64,000 bases of DNA from NCBI GenBank assembly GCA_026545765.1, contig CM048842.1, positions 18,254,667 through 18,318,666 of the forward strand. The letters run 5' to 3'. Positions 12,508-24,480 of this stretch are shown here, piece after piece. Under the pieces are notes generated by a model. That model ran no database searches, was not told the origin of the DNA, and worked only from the letters and a program-made list of their open reading frames with translations. The DNA is from Plantago major (lineage: Eukaryota > Streptophyta > Magnoliopsida > Lamiales > Plantaginaceae). The stretch's first letter is position 1. Each line of letters starts with the position of its first letter. Both the position numbers and the translations under genes were made by a program.

Positions 12508-12825
12508 TTGTTACATCACATTCTTAAACGGAAACGAGCTTTGATCTTTAGCACAGAACAAACTTATGACATCAAGAACATGGAAGTGGCATTGCAGCAA
12601 CTGAGCTAAAACAGGCAGTGATTTAAGTGCAAGAAGTCAGTGTTGAGACGGAACTAACAGATAAAGGTCGAATTCTGCTGTCCTGATCCTATTTATAACA
12701 TACTAGTAGGAGTTATTATAGAAATAGAATATACAACGAGTATACGATATCTTCATTGTTTTTCCCCTTCTGGTTCTGTTCATCTCTCTTTGTTAATAAT
12801 TTTTCTGTAGGGAGGGAGTCATATA

Positions 12826-12931
12826 GAAAATTATATACACATTAAATATAAATATATTCTTCAGTTATTTAAGCTTCAGAAAATTATATACACATTAAAT
12901 ATAAATATATTCTTTAGTTATTTAAGCTTCT
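12826..12931. repeat. Two-copy 53-bp direct tandem repeat in 3' flank
   Basis: Units 12826-12878 and 12879-12931 are nearly identical, with one C/T difference seen. They lie about 320 bp after the stop codon of the O-fucosyltransferase gene, likely within or just beyond its 3' UTR. Confidence 0.85.
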
Positions 12932-12939
12932 GAGGGTAA

Positions 12940-13834
12940 GTAATGTACATACTAGCAGGCATATATCATAGCGTTAAATTCCCCTGTTCATCGACTAAAA
13001 CTTATTCCGGTGTTTGGCTGGTAGTTTTCACATTACAAACTTTAACTCAATTTTTTTCTCCAGTAAGCAATTATCATTTTATTTCTACCCTACTATTTTT
13101 CCCACTTTACCTTTTGAATTGAACCAACAACGTTAAACCAATCAAATAATCTTAAATATTAAAACCATCACTTCTTTATTACACACATCATTTCTTCTTA
13201 CAGACCCCCTACATAGCAACCCTATAAACCCTATAGCATTTTAACTCTATCCCGAACACTATTTTCTACTATAACTCACTTATTATTCATCACCTAAAAG
13301 TTTCCTTAATTCAATTTTTTTTACTCTATACCAAACAATCACTAGTTTGTCTCATGTATTTACTAAACAGATAAGTTCTGCCTTTTCTGCAGTTATAGTG
13401 AATCTTCCATTCATAATTGCTTGCCAAAAAAAAAAAAAACCAGGAGCGAAATGAAGAGCAGAATTACCCTGAATTGGGCTGAATACACTATCAAATCAAT
13501 AATCAAGAAATAATGCTTCTCACATTTTAATTTTACACAAACTCTACCTGCTCTTGCAAAAAATAAAAAATAATTTTAAAAAATAAAAAATTCTTGCCGG
13601 ACAAGTGAAATATGATTACAGCCCGTTAATTCCCGAGCAATTTTTTCACCAATTAAGAAATATATGAGAGAGACACTTACAAAGTGATCACAATGAACAA
13701 AACTGATCTCTCTGAGGCTTCCATTCAGGCCTTGCAATCGTTTCTGCAGCCTGCATTCAGAAGAAGTGACTGGAACTGCTGTTAGCTGAATGATGACGGA
13801 AGACAAGGCTCATCCATCCATTTCCACCATGTAG
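12940..13834. other. Intergenic between two convergent genes
   Basis: AT-rich, with no gene. The piece from about 13010 to 13345 begins near GTGTTTGGCTGG and ends near ACCAAACAATCAC, which could be a decayed MITE with short TGTTTGG-type ends, but the inverted ends are too short to be sure. The part near 13600-13834 is probably the 3' UTR of the minus-strand methyltransferase. Confidence 0.4.
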
Positions 13835-16800
13835 CTATCTAGATTCTACCAAATTGGATGTCTCATTCATGGAATGGGTCCATAACGGTGAAAGAGAAAC
13901 GACTTTCCCAATTATGATCAGAGTTGGTGATACAAGCTCATGTGATGAAATTTTGTCAGCAAGGTCCTTCAGTTCCGCAAAGACCTATCATGGAAAAAGA
14001 TAAGATATCAACTTGGAGATGGGGAAAATATAGAAGCACTAGTAGGGAGTCGCTTTTGCTACACTCTTTCCCTAATTAACATACGATATGTACACTAGCA
14101 AAGGTAGGAAGTTGATTTTATCTCAGCTGTTCTAATACAAAGAACACTTGGTAGCAGAAAATTCTTGATTTTCAGGATAAAGATGTGAGAAGAAAAACAA
14201 ACAAACTAAAGACGCAAAACAGGAAAACTAATGAGAATAACAAACAAGTTGTTATAAAGGCGAAAACACTCAAGTAATTTTCTATTATCTGTACTATCTT
14301 TCAGTAGCATGCATTTTATAAAATAACATTTCCAATCTTCCATGACACACCTTGGTATAGCTTAAGTTTTAAAATGTAAGCAAGACATCTTATTATCGTG
14401 ACTGTCTTACTCAATTAATATCACGCTTTTAACAACACAGGGCATTCGCTCATCAGACCCCATGATACGAATTACACATGAATTTTATTAACTTGAAAAA
14501 GTTGCTTACAATACGTTGTTGAGGTGTAGTTCCTCTCTCAATGGCAGCAGCTGGCGTATCAGCAGGCAACCCATGGTACATCAGTTTCGTGGCAAGCGAA
14601 GGGAGAGTTGACAAGCCCATGTACACAACAAGGGTAGAGTCAGGATCAGCAGCATTCTCAGCTACAAACAGAGGATCAGTACCTCCCTTTCTCGAGTGAC
14701 CGGTAAGAAACCTGACACTGTTGGCAACACCACGGTGCGTCAGCGGAATTCCTAGTTCAGCGGCAATTCCAGATGCAGCTGTAATGCCTGCAACGATGTT
14801 CCTGAGTGAGTTCAAAACACCTTTGTATTGTGTGATGAAATTCTACCTTACAAGAGAACATCTCTTCCAACTAGCGGGGAGGATAAATAAATATTTTAAA
14901 TAATGTCGAATCAACTGTGAGATATGAGAATAAAGCAGAATAGACTACAGAATCCTTTTCTTTTTCGGAAAAGCATAGAGCTTATTGTTGCAATTTTGCT
15001 GTTTGAGTGCTAGTATTTCATACTGATCTCCGTGAAAATTATAAATGAAAATAAGATAAATATAGCATCCCATTCTTGAGTTCTAATCGTTGCTTGTGTA
15101 GGCAAACCAGAAACCTTCATGAATGGTAAAACTGCAGTATGAGAGAATATTTTGGTCGAATTTTTTCCCCCAAAGGATACCCAGGGAAACTCTCATTTTC
15201 ATCTACAAGTCCCACAAATAATCAAAAGTTTGCATATATTTCAGTATGTTATACTGTGAGCACTGTTAGGTAGTCTATGTATGCATCATAACATTCAATA
15301 TGCAAGTTAAATAGAAGCAAAAAAACTAGATTGTTCAAGAACTTAGATTTACCAGGGATGACTTTGACTTCAATGCCCTGCTGCTGCAGAAAATCCATCT
15401 CTTCGCCTCCCCTTCCGAAAACCTAGCAGCAAATAGTTCAAGAGTCATCATCTTATTCTAGACAAACTCCTCCACAGAAGTATCTCAAAATGCCTGGATG
15501 AACTTAAATGCAAGTGCATGAAATGGTTTCTGTTAAACTAACCAACGGATCCCCGCCTTTCAGCCTCACGACATTTGCGCCAGCTTCGGCAAAGCTCAAA
15601 AGCAGTTCGTGGATTTCTTCCTGCACAATCGCGAAGTTTGAGCTTCATTTCCCCGGGTAAAAGATATAAATGAAACATACACTCCAGAACAAATGGAGCA
15701 AACCCGAGCTTAATGGAATCACATAACACAACCTAGAGGCACCCTATTCCAGCCTAACTTATTAGTTTCATCTAAAGTATCCTATAGGGCATGCGAGTTA
15801 ACAACGAATTCTCTAAGATGGGAACATAGTTGTAGCTTAATGAACGAGGCTATTCCCACAGATGGCTTAAGAATCTACATTTACGTCAAGTGCAGGGAAA
15901 GACTGCCAACCCGAACAACACACCGGAAAAGGGAAAACTACCAAGCTTCTGCTATCCAAGGCTTGCAGAACCCATGTAAGTTCAATTTCCATGTCAAAGG
16001 TAAAGCAGATTGAAAATTCTAACCCTAGCCCCCATTTATCAAGAGTGAAATTGTTACTGGATGCTTCAATTCCCCTAACATATCCTTGTCGGACACTCTA
16101 CACTCAATTGGACACTTCCTTTAAGGCCAAAAATTGAATCTTTTACTATAAGATAACCAAGTTGGATACATAGAGCTGAGTCAGCATAACATAGAGTCTG
16201 ATTCCTGGTTCTGAGTTCTGACCCTAATAAATTACACAGTAGCATTTACAGTAGATTATTTTCCTCAGAATAATAATGCGCAACCTAAAACAAAACTCAT
16301 CATTCAACACATTTCAGAACATAAAACAGTCCATGTATGAGTCCAATATCAACTAAATGTCCATTCCATTTCACTAATAAGTAACTAAAACATTTCTACT
16401 CAACAAACTCATGTCAGAATATATCAACAAAGACTGGATAAACCAAATCAAGGTAGAAACAAACAACAACATAAGCAAAACTACAATAATCAAACTAATC
16501 ATATCATCAAAAACCCACCTCAAAATTAACCAACAGTAATAGAATCATTCATCCAATTATACTACCTCCGTCCCCTCCTGCTAATCTGGTCTTCAATTTG
16601 ACTACAAATTAATCTTAAACCGTAAATGTAAAATGTTCAATTAAATTATATAATGAAAATCGTATACCTGTGTTCTGCTGTGATATCCAGCAGTCTTGCC
16701 AACATAGAGAAGCTTGGCATTGGGGTTAACCAAACCCAATACATCATTACTGACCAACCTATCATACAACAACAAGTCAGCTTTCTCCATCACTCTCAAC

Positions 16801-17195
16801 GCTTTCACAGTCAGCAATTCCGGGTCACCCGGCCCGGTTCCGACCAAGAACACATTTCCAGGCCCTCTTCTGTCAGACCCATTTTCATTTTCTCTCTTTT
16901 CTCTCAAAACCTCGAGTAATTTCCTTAATTCGGGAAGCTGTAAAGTTATGTCGTAGTCTCTCACGAATTCTTTGTCAGATGGGACAGGGCAAGAAGAAGA
17001 AGGCTGCTGCGTCTGGCAATTGTAGAGCCAGCTGTCCCGATTGTACCGTTCAATCGAGTGCTTCTCGGTGAAAGGTGATGAATTAGAGGTGCATTTGATG
17101 GTGGAAAGGTGCCTGGAGGGAAAAGATTTGATCTTTTTCAATTGGTTTAGTGTTGATGATGATGAAGTTGAAGGGAGTTTGGCTACAAGAGCCAT
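13835..17195 (-). CDS. UPM1: Uroporphyrinogen-III C-methyltransferase, plastid, five exons
   Basis: It transfers two methyl groups from S-adenosylmethionine to uroporphyrinogen III, giving precorrin-2, the first committed step to sirohaem, the cofactor of plastid nitrite and sulfite reductases. Exons in coding order: 17195-16668, 15620-15543, 15422-15353, 14787-14510, 13984-13835; total 1104 bp, 367 residues, close to the length known for the Arabidopsis enzyme. The first ~60 residues are Ser/Thr/Lys-rich and fit a chloroplast transit peptide. VGTGPGDPELLT (118-129) is the family's N-terminal motif, LKGGDPLVFGRGGEE (196-210) spans the exon 2/3 junction, and the GITAASGIAAELGIPLTHRG block starts exon 4. 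All introns are GT-AG. No fused dehydrogenase/ferrochelatase domain is present, as expected in plants. The gene looks intact. Confidence 0.95.
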
Positions 17196-17275
17196 TGAAG
17201 GGAAAAGATGAAAAAGATTTGAGCTTTTTCTTTCAATTTGATGTTGATTTGAGGAAGAAGCAGCTTAATTATATC

Positions 17276-17285
17276 GTATAAATAC
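17276..17285 (-). promoter_or_regulatory. Possible TATA element of the methyltransferase gene
   Basis: On the minus strand GGTATTTATACG lies about 85 bp upstream of the ATG at 17195. It is the only TATA-like sequence at a suitable distance that I see; start-site data would be needed. Confidence 0.35.
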
Positions 17286-17499
17286 CTCTGTGAATGTAAC
17301 TGAGATGTGGGGAAAGTGCAGAGGAAGTGTATGAGTTGGATACTTGAGGTGGCTTTTTAGGGATGGTGAGGAGACAATTTTAGTGAGCTTTTCGGAATAT
17401 GAGAAAGACGGGTTGTGTTTTTTGGTTTTGCTGACCCATTCATGGGATGATGGGACTGGATTTGGATGTATCAAGTTGACCACTACCCAAACTTTGATC

Positions 17500-18084
17500 C
17501 GTATCTCGACCTAAAATTCGACATTCAAACATTCGAAATTTAATCCGAGATCCCATTTGTCATCATTCGATTCAAAATTAATAGAAAACATTTGATCAGG
17601 AATCCGACCCAACATTCATTCGATGTGAAATCAACATAAAACGTTTTATTTGCAATTAACTTCATTAAAATTGATCTGAAATCACCAGATTCAAATTGAA
17701 ATTGACCTGAAACAACTTGTCCAAAATCAAAATTGAAATGATACCCATGATCAGATCGAAGCTACAATACCAACCACGTCCGTAGCGTTTCCAATACCCA
17801 TGATCAAATCGAAGCTCCTCGCATCACTAAGACTTTTGTCTTTCTTTGGAACCACTGGTCAAACAGTATCCACTGGTTTGCCTACCGATTTCTCGGTCGC
17901 CTTCTGTACTCGAACCTCTAAACCTACCAACGTTGGTACCTCAGTAACCGGGACTAAGCTCACCTTAGTAACTTCTGGGGCCTTTGCCTCAAGAATAACA
18001 CCACTACCACGGCAACAAGTGCAAGGGATTGCTTTGGCTTGGGTTCCTGCACAGGTGACACCACCTCCTCACTCACACTAAGTT
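17500..18084. other. Intergenic, no gene supported
   Basis: It holds AT-rich DNA with short near-repeats of a CCATGATCA(G/A)ATCGAAGCT motif (about 17745 and 17797). A 93-codon open frame at 17800-18081 is Thr/Pro-rich with no recognisable domain and is not called. Confidence 0.4.
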
Positions 18085-19520
18085 TGATGAGTCGGTTTTA
18101 CAACGTCTCATCTTGTCTTCTTCCCATCTTTTGTTATTATGTATTTCTCCAGAGTTTTGTTACTTGTTTGTGTTTTGTTTGTTTGTAGGTGTTTTTGTGC
18201 AAACCGTGTCGATTAGAGGTAAAAATGGGTGCATTTTCATGAATTATTGAGGAAGATGGTGTTCCAATGCCTTAGACGGACATCGGGAATGAGCCGGGAG
18301 AACAAAAGACATTGGGAATCGAGTCAAAACATTTTGGCGAACCCCAACAGAACATGGGGAAGTTGGCGAATGCCAACTCTAGTTTGGCGAACGCCAAACT
18401 CCAGGCTAAGTGCGTGGGTTCGTTTGGCGGACGCCAACTCGCTCCTTTTTTTTTTTTTTTGTGAATGCCAATTCGCTCGCAGAAACGTGGGTTTGTTGTT
18501 GGCAAATGCCAACTAGGTTTTGGCGTACGCCAACTCGGCAATTTCATGTTTAATTAGTTTCATTTTGTCTATTTCGAACTATCTCTTCTTTCTTTGAATT
18601 TTGGAGACCTAGAACTCAAACCAGGGCAATTTCCACCATTTAATTGGGGAAATTGAACCTATTGCATTGTAATTCGACTTTGAATTATCATCACAGAGCT
18701 TATAACGGTACTTTCTACCAATCGAATTCAAGTTCTTCGTTGCTTACATAGACATCGTGACAACTAGGGTAACAATTGTATGATCTCTTTCGATTATTGG
18801 TATTCTGATATTGATTATGTATATTATGGATTCGATTGCATGATAGTTAGGGTTCTTACTGTTGAATTAGATTTACATGGCATTTACTTAGCTCTTTCAA
18901 TTACTAGCATATGTGGTTCAGTGTTAGGTGTTTTACCAACAAAATCCTCTAATGATATGCATTCTATTTCACCACCAAAATCAACAGAGAATGCGTAGAT
19001 TCGTAGCAAACCACTAAGACCGCATTAGATGTAATCATAACTTAGTAGAATTGATAACTCACTAATGTTATTCGTTGTCTAGAACAAAATCAGTTAGCTC
19101 ATTGCCATAGCTTTAGCGTGCCTTATGTCATGTAAGGTTTCTACGTGACTAGTGTAATGTCTCGTCGGGCGTGTCCCAATGATAACAAGCAAATCACCAT
19201 GGTCATTCACTATATTCACTCTGCTAGCTAGCATTAGACATCCGTCACCACCCATAATTCATTATCATATATTCCAGATCGTTTGCATTCACATGTTCTT
19301 TCTCATTGCTCGTTTAAAGATAGATAGTTCAACTCGATGCCGAAACAAAACACTTTTACTGCTTTTTAACTAGTAAATAGTAATTCGTAAACAAGACTCA
19401 GCCTAGTTAAGTTCTCAAAGAACGACACTCGGGGTTAGCTTTCACTTCACTACCAGTTTTTGTAGTATCGAGATACTAACTCTTATCTTAAAGAAATATA
19501 AAATTCGATTTGACACATCA
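18085..19520 (+). repeat. Probable Ty3-gypsy LTR (old, Athila/Tat-like)
   Basis: The proposed ends are TGATG at 18085 and CATCA at 19520, a short inverted pair of TG..CA type. Four bases further on is a primer-binding-like sequence. The right border is well supported by that primer site; the left border rests only on the TGATG and is uncertain. The left part carries a cluster of imperfect palindromes at 18334-18533. No partner LTR is in the window. Confidence 0.45.
18334..18533. repeat. Array of seven imperfect TTTGGCGNACGCCAA palindromes
   Basis: Copies are at 18334-18347, 18362-18377, 18382-18399, 18423-18437, about 18461-18472 (decayed), 18498-18513 and 18518-18533. Each is an inverted GGCG..CGCC pair around 2-4 bases, and spacing is irregular. 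They sit within the proposed gypsy LTR. Confidence 0.75.
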
Positions 19521-19523
19521 AAT

Positions 19524-19545
19524 TTTTTGCGCCGCTACCAGGGAC
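19524..19545 (+). other. Primer-binding-site-like sequence of gypsy remnant
   Basis: TTTTGCGCCGCTACCAGGG resembles the TTTTGGCGCCG(T/C)TGCCGGGG primer site common in plant Athila/Tat elements, with a few changes. Position just after CATCA fits the start of an internal region in plus orientation. About 200 bp further on a short open stretch ends at 19823, possibly the start of gag, after which similarity to anything recognisable is lost. Confidence 0.5.
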
Positions 19546-19859
19546 TTAACTCCTTTGTTAAGTTTACGAATTATTATTTATTAGTTTTCACTGCTTTATT
19601 TATTCCTCTTTGTTGCCTTTATGTTTCTTATCCCTTTCAGTTCTCGTTTTAACTAACAGTTGCTTACGCTTATGTAGTTCTGGCGTTGTGTTTGTTTTGC
19701 AGCACCAGCAGAAGATGAGTATCATGCTTTCCCTTATAGGACCGACCTTTATCAGTAGGAAACCCTCCATCTTCCTGGAGGAAGAGACTCGAGCCAACAG
19801 AGGAAGAACATCTTCTCCTCCCTAGTTTTACGGATGCATCGGTGTACTGCATAAATATT

Positions 19860-20616
19860 CGATTAACCCCAAAACCAACTTAGAGTCTATTATAACCCAA
19901 ACAATCTCAAATCAACTCCAGTGGAATCCCAATACTATTCTAAACAACACAATTAACAGGTCATTAAACACCAATTTAAAAATAATCGGATTTAACTTTT
20001 GTTTCTTCTTCGTTTAAAACCTTCCATGGTCCATGGATGACCAAGTTTCAGCGAGCTCTGCTAGCTACTTTTGTCAATCCAAGGAAGTAGCCATGGCTGC
20101 GTTTTTTTTTCTTTGTTCAAATGTCACCATTCTAACATGTGAGATTTGTTGTTTATTTACCCCGATGAAGTTTGTTCGAGTCTTTTTTTTATCGATCTAT
20201 GTAAAGTACACTTGAGTTATCTTATTGTGTAATGCGTACAGTTCCAATTTGATTATTAGAAACCTCGGGTGTATTATTAGAAAATACTTTTGTTATTGTG
20301 ACCTTGATTATATTGGTACGTGGTGGTAACATATATTTAGATGAGGTAGCATGCATACGTTAAAATCCAGGACCGCAAATTACATTAAAGAAATTAAGAA
20401 ATACAAGCAACAAGAAGATGAGTTACAACTTACAAACCATAGACACAGCGCGGACCTAGAATTTAAACTTATTAATCCACATCATTTATTATATCTACAC
20501 AATACTTGTACTTCAATTTAAACATGAGATTGGTCAACTAGACGATTTTAATTTCACTTGCATAAAATATAGAAATACGATTTAAACTTGGAGTGGATCA
20601 ATGGCGGGTCATGAGA
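19860..20616. other. Intergenic, no gene supported
   Basis: AT-rich sequence downstream (in its sense) of the knottin gene. A 60-codon open frame near 20033-20215 has no recognisable domain. Nothing else is seen. Confidence 0.4.
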
Positions 20617-21924
20617 TTATACGCATTTGGAGCCGGAGCTGCAGGTACCAGTGCAACAGTCATAGTTGGAGCTGCAAGTGCCAGCGGTCATAGTACACGC
20701 ACAACTATATGTAGTGACGTGATTAGGGCCGAAATTATCTAGCACACAACGTTGGGAACAACACTGGTAATTCATTGAACAACCCGAACCCCTGGAACGA
20801 CAAGTTTGTGCTGCACCATGTTGAACAACTGCGTGCCAATATTTAAAAACGGAATTGGTGAGTATATTTTTTTTGAAAAAAAAGTAAAGTAATGATGATT
20901 GAGTAAGTCTCCTGAGAGACATGAGACTTTGTGATGATCATAAGTAAATAAGTAAATGTATTTTGTTAAAATGTTTATTCATTGTACATCATTGTGACCT
21001 TCCAAAACAAAATATGAAATGCAACAATTGATAGAATGATACGCAAATGTGCTTATTTACCGGGGTGTAGAAAACTTCCGGATCCATCCATGATCCACCA
21101 CAACTAATTAGCTTATAATAACAACAATGATATGGAGAAGAAGAAGAAGAATAATGAATTAATGATGGTGCATTCTTGTGTGAAACTTATTTTACGATTG
21201 TGTAGAACTGTTTTCACTTGATCATATGTATAACTAGAACGTGTGAACACGCTACGCGTGTTATTGTGGCATTTTATTTATAAATAATAAAAAAAATATA
21301 TAAATGTAAGTATATACCATCGTTGTTTCTGATAATGAATTACTTTTTTTCGAGTTGAATTAGAGTTTGAGTTAGTACGAATTTATATGTTTCAATTTAA
21401 TTAAAGAAGATGGAGAAGAACTATTGGTTATTGTTATTTTTTTAATAATGAATTGATTTTGTTGGGTTGAATTTAATTGGAGAATACATATTGAGTTTTT
21501 TAATGATGAACTGATTATGTTGGGGTTGATTTAGGACTTGTAATTTAATTGGAGAAGACAAATTAGTTTTTTCCATGATGAATTGATTTTGTTAGGGTTG
21601 TATTAGGGCTTAGAATTAAAATGAATAAAACATATTATTTTTTGTATTAAAGTCTAATTTACATATATATTACAAATCGGTTCAATTTAACTTAAATTAA
21701 GTATTCAATTTCAAACTCCAATATTCGTTCACTTATACACAGTAATAATAACAACTAACTTCGGTGCCCAACAAACTCGATTTGCTTTATCAAACTGGGT
21801 TTACAACTCGTTATGTAGAAAACTGGTCTAACATAATAGAATTTGTAAATAATAATGTACACTTACCAAGTGCAATCGTTAAAAACGAGATCACCAACAC
21901 CAAGCTGAAACCTCTAATTGCCAT
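20617..21924 (-). CDS. Secreted cysteine-rich peptide with two tandem knottin modules
   Basis: Two exons: 21924-21867 (58 bp) and 20828-20617 (212 bp), giving 89 residues. Exon 1 encodes a hydrophobic signal peptide (MAIRGFSLVLVISFLTIAL) and ends at donor G/GTAAGTG; the acceptor CACGCAG lies before 20828, and joining keeps frame. The mature part has 12 cysteines at 29, 36, 42, 43, 47, 62 and 64, 71, 77, 78, 82, 88. Both halves show C-x6-C-x5-CC-x3-C-x(n)-C, with n=14 and n=5: the inhibitor-cystine-knot pattern, each half similar in spacing to the single-module antimicrobial knottins of Mirabilis and Phytolacca. A defence role in the apoplast is likely by analogy but not shown. A TATA box (21997-22006) lies about 75 bp upstream of the ATG. 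Confidence 0.8.
21234..21745 (-). mobile_element. Helitron-like repeat (copy B) inside knottin intron
   Basis: On the minus strand it ends in CTAG (21234-21237) followed by T, preceded by a perfect seven-base hairpin AACACGC/GCGTGTT (21246-21262). The whole ~510 bp aligns by eye, in opposite orientation, with 41390-41804, including a shared block ending GGTTCAATTTAACTTAAATT (or its counterpart). The outer limit at 21745 is where similarity to that copy stops. It accounts for about half of the 1038-bp intron. Confidence 0.6.
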
Positions 21925-21996
21925 GATAATCTTCGTGAAGTCTTAATAAGTGATTAAGGCACTTGTAAGTATATTAACACACTCGACCTAACTGCA

Positions 21997-22006
21997 CTAT
22001 TTATAG
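21997..22006 (-). promoter_or_regulatory. TATA box of the knottin gene
   Basis: CTATAAATAG on the minus strand, a consensus plant TATA box about 75 bp upstream of the start codon at 21924. Confidence 0.7.
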
Positions 22007-22170
22007 AAGAATTATGGAATCTTAGATCGTAGTTATCCATATTCAGTTATACGTACAAGTGGTCATATATAACCTTATAACTTGCCGGCCAAGCAACTCT
22101 AAGTTATCAAAATTTGCGGGTCAATCGAGCATTATTTAATCCCCCGGCCTTAATCGTACTCTCATAATAA

Positions 22171-22800
22171 CTAGTAATAACCCGTGGCATCACGGTATAA
22201 TTTACTTTTAACAAAAAATAAAAAAAGGATGATAAAATAAATTAATCGAGAAAATAAGATAGTCAAATTCATGTAAACAACGTTGGTCGTTGTGTAAGTC
22301 GGTAGTATTATCATTAAGACTTTATGTATATTAACTATAAAAAAGATAAAAATACGACTCATGATGACGAATATGCTTTGAAAGGAGTGGGATCCAACCT
22401 TAACTTGTTCGGGATCCGACGGACTGATAACGTATATTTTGTATCATGTACTACTGTACCCGACCTATTAATTATTTACAGAAACATTTTTTTTGTTTAA
22501 TTGTATCCCTCAAACAAACCAAAATAAAATACAAAAGTATGCAATAGGGTTATACTTCGGTGTTATGTGGTCACCGCAAACAAACACACACAAATAAAAA
22601 TTTAATACGAAAATAATTTCACATATTACGTTTGGTTTTTCCAACCCCACTCAACAATCTTTGCGATAGTATGTTTCACCCACATAAAAAACACAAAAAA
22701 TTCTAAAAACATAATTTCACATGCAATGGTTGTTTTATTTTCTTTCTACAACCCAGTTCCCAACAATCCCCGCGATTACCCCCACAAGATACAAAACATA
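22171..22800 (-). mobile_element. Helitron-like repeat (second family) with CTAG end
   Basis: On the minus strand the end is CTAG (22171-22174) then T, with a hairpin CCGTG/CACGG at 22182-22195 just inside. Sequence at about 22290-22480 is repeated in diverged form at 25500-25585 joined to 34727-34930, that is, around the insertion site of the gypsy element (shared pieces include AAAATAC(G/A)ACTCAT and GATCCAACCTTAAC). The 5' end is undefined; the right limit is approximate. Confidence 0.45.
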
Positions 22801-23540
22801 TTATTTTGAAAGCATAACATAATTTTACACGTAACAGTTGTTTTTTCTTCTACCACTCCACCCTTACACTGAATCAAAATAAAATACTAAAGTATAGAAT
22901 AGGGATGTCTCAACAACCCCGCGGTGTTATGTGGTCACTCCACCACATACACACACACAAAAAAAAAAAAAAAAATACAAACATAATTTCGTGGTGTTAC
23001 AGTTGTTTTTTTTTTTTCCACTGCCCGAGATTATATGTGTCACCCTTCCAAAACAGAAAAATTATAACTCTAAAAACATATAATTTCACATGCAACGAAT
23101 ATTTTTTCATCCACAACTCACTCCTCCCCGGTCACGTCCTAGAGATCAAGAAAGAACACAAAAGATTGAAGGTTTTACTACCTCGACTGTATATGCGGGA
23201 AAAAATTAATTATTACTAACTCAATCATAACTGTTTGTGGTCGAGTCTTGTTAGGTATGGATCATGTTCGCGTATTAGACTGGACCTGAACATCATTATT
23301 TCAGACAGCGTTGATTCGGGTTGAATAGAACCCAAGTCTATAAAAGTAAAATAATAAAAACCATTGTAGAAAGATATAGGTCGAGATGACCAAAACGGTG
23401 TCCCTGCATGTATAGAAAAAAGTATGCTCTTGAATTTATAATAGGATTTTTTTATCATTTATACATGTATAGTTATGTAATTTACCTTCTCACTGAGTTT
23501 TGAAGTTCAAAATATTCATTTTTTGGAGTTCATATGTAAC
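22801..23540. other. Intergenic, AT-rich with A/T runs
   Basis: Homopolymer runs of A and T (around 22960 and 23009) and repeated CA-rich phrases such as CCACCACATACACACACAC. No gene is supported. Confidence 0.4.
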
Positions 23541-23639
23541 ACCCGTCCCCTTGTGGAGGATCTTTGGACCGACACGTACAGTTACTCTTGGATTGCCCTC
23601 CGAGTGATATGCTTGTCTAATGTACTAATACATGTACAT

Positions 23640-24480
23640 TCCCGCCCACTTTGCCTCGTGCAAGCACCGCGATACTTCACTGTAGATCACCCACCATAAA
23701 ATTACTTCTGAGCAAACACGTTTAACTATGGAGTTCTTTTGGATAGATTCCCAAACACATTGTTGACATGAGTAGTTTTCTCAATCCTTTCAAACACTCT
23801 AAAACTATCTAACACTGTGGGGCGTTACATTAACCCCTCTTAAATTGTGCACACCCCTGTCACACCTTGTCTGGACCAACCGTCTACCCATTATGGTGTT
23901 TGGGTTGGCACGGCTTTGATACCATTTATAACGCACTGTCCCTTTATTGTGGGTGGATGCCCAACCCATTAAGCTAGGGTGTGGCCCCACATTACCAACA
24001 TGTGTCTTTTCATGCGCATTATATCATCACTCGTGTGCACATTGAAAAACATCCTTGCACCCATGAGTAACCCCGATGGCAGGAAAGCACCAGGATTGCT
24101 CTTTTCTCTGGAGCAAGCACGCTTAACTTTGGAGTTATTATTGATGAATTTCCGAAAAGAAAGGTGCACCCTGCTGGTATGAGTGTCATTCTCAATCTCT
24201 TTATGTTTTTTGAAACTTATCTAAACCTTTGGGGCCCATCCCCTAGCGGGCTTGTGATGGAACTTTGCATGGTCTGCTTTCCCGGTGATATGTTGGAACC
24301 ACTGTACCAAAATATGTCTTTTTCCGTGCAATTTATCTTCACTCATGCGCGTACGGAAAACTTTCAAATTGTTTTCACGCTTAACTCTTGAGTTCTTATG
24401 AGTGAATTCCTGAAAAGAAAGGTGCACCTTATTGATATGCGTAGCATTCACAATCCTTTAAGCTCTCAAAAATTTTTGAG
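23640..24480. repeat. Three diverged tandem units of about 300 bp
   Basis: Units end near 23825, 24235 and 24485. Each contains, in the same order, CACG(T/C)TTAACT(A/T)(T/C)(G/T)GAGTT, then (in the last two) GAAAAGAAAGGTGCACC, then a CTCAATC(C/T)-like block, then a GGGGC or GAGGC tail. The second and third are most alike. No coding sequence is evident and I do not recognise the family. Confidence 0.6.

Noticed and set aside
13010..13345. Harbinger-type MITE between the convergent genes
   Set aside because: Only about 7 bp of matching ends (TGTTTGG/CCAAACA) and no convincing target duplication.
17800..18081. 93-codon open frame as a gene
   Set aside because: Thr/Pro-rich composition and no domain or promoter; next to a decayed LTR.
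23540..24480. CRISPR-like or satellite array
   Set aside because: Only three diverged units with no regular short repeat and spacer pattern; a CRISPR array is not expected in plant DNA.
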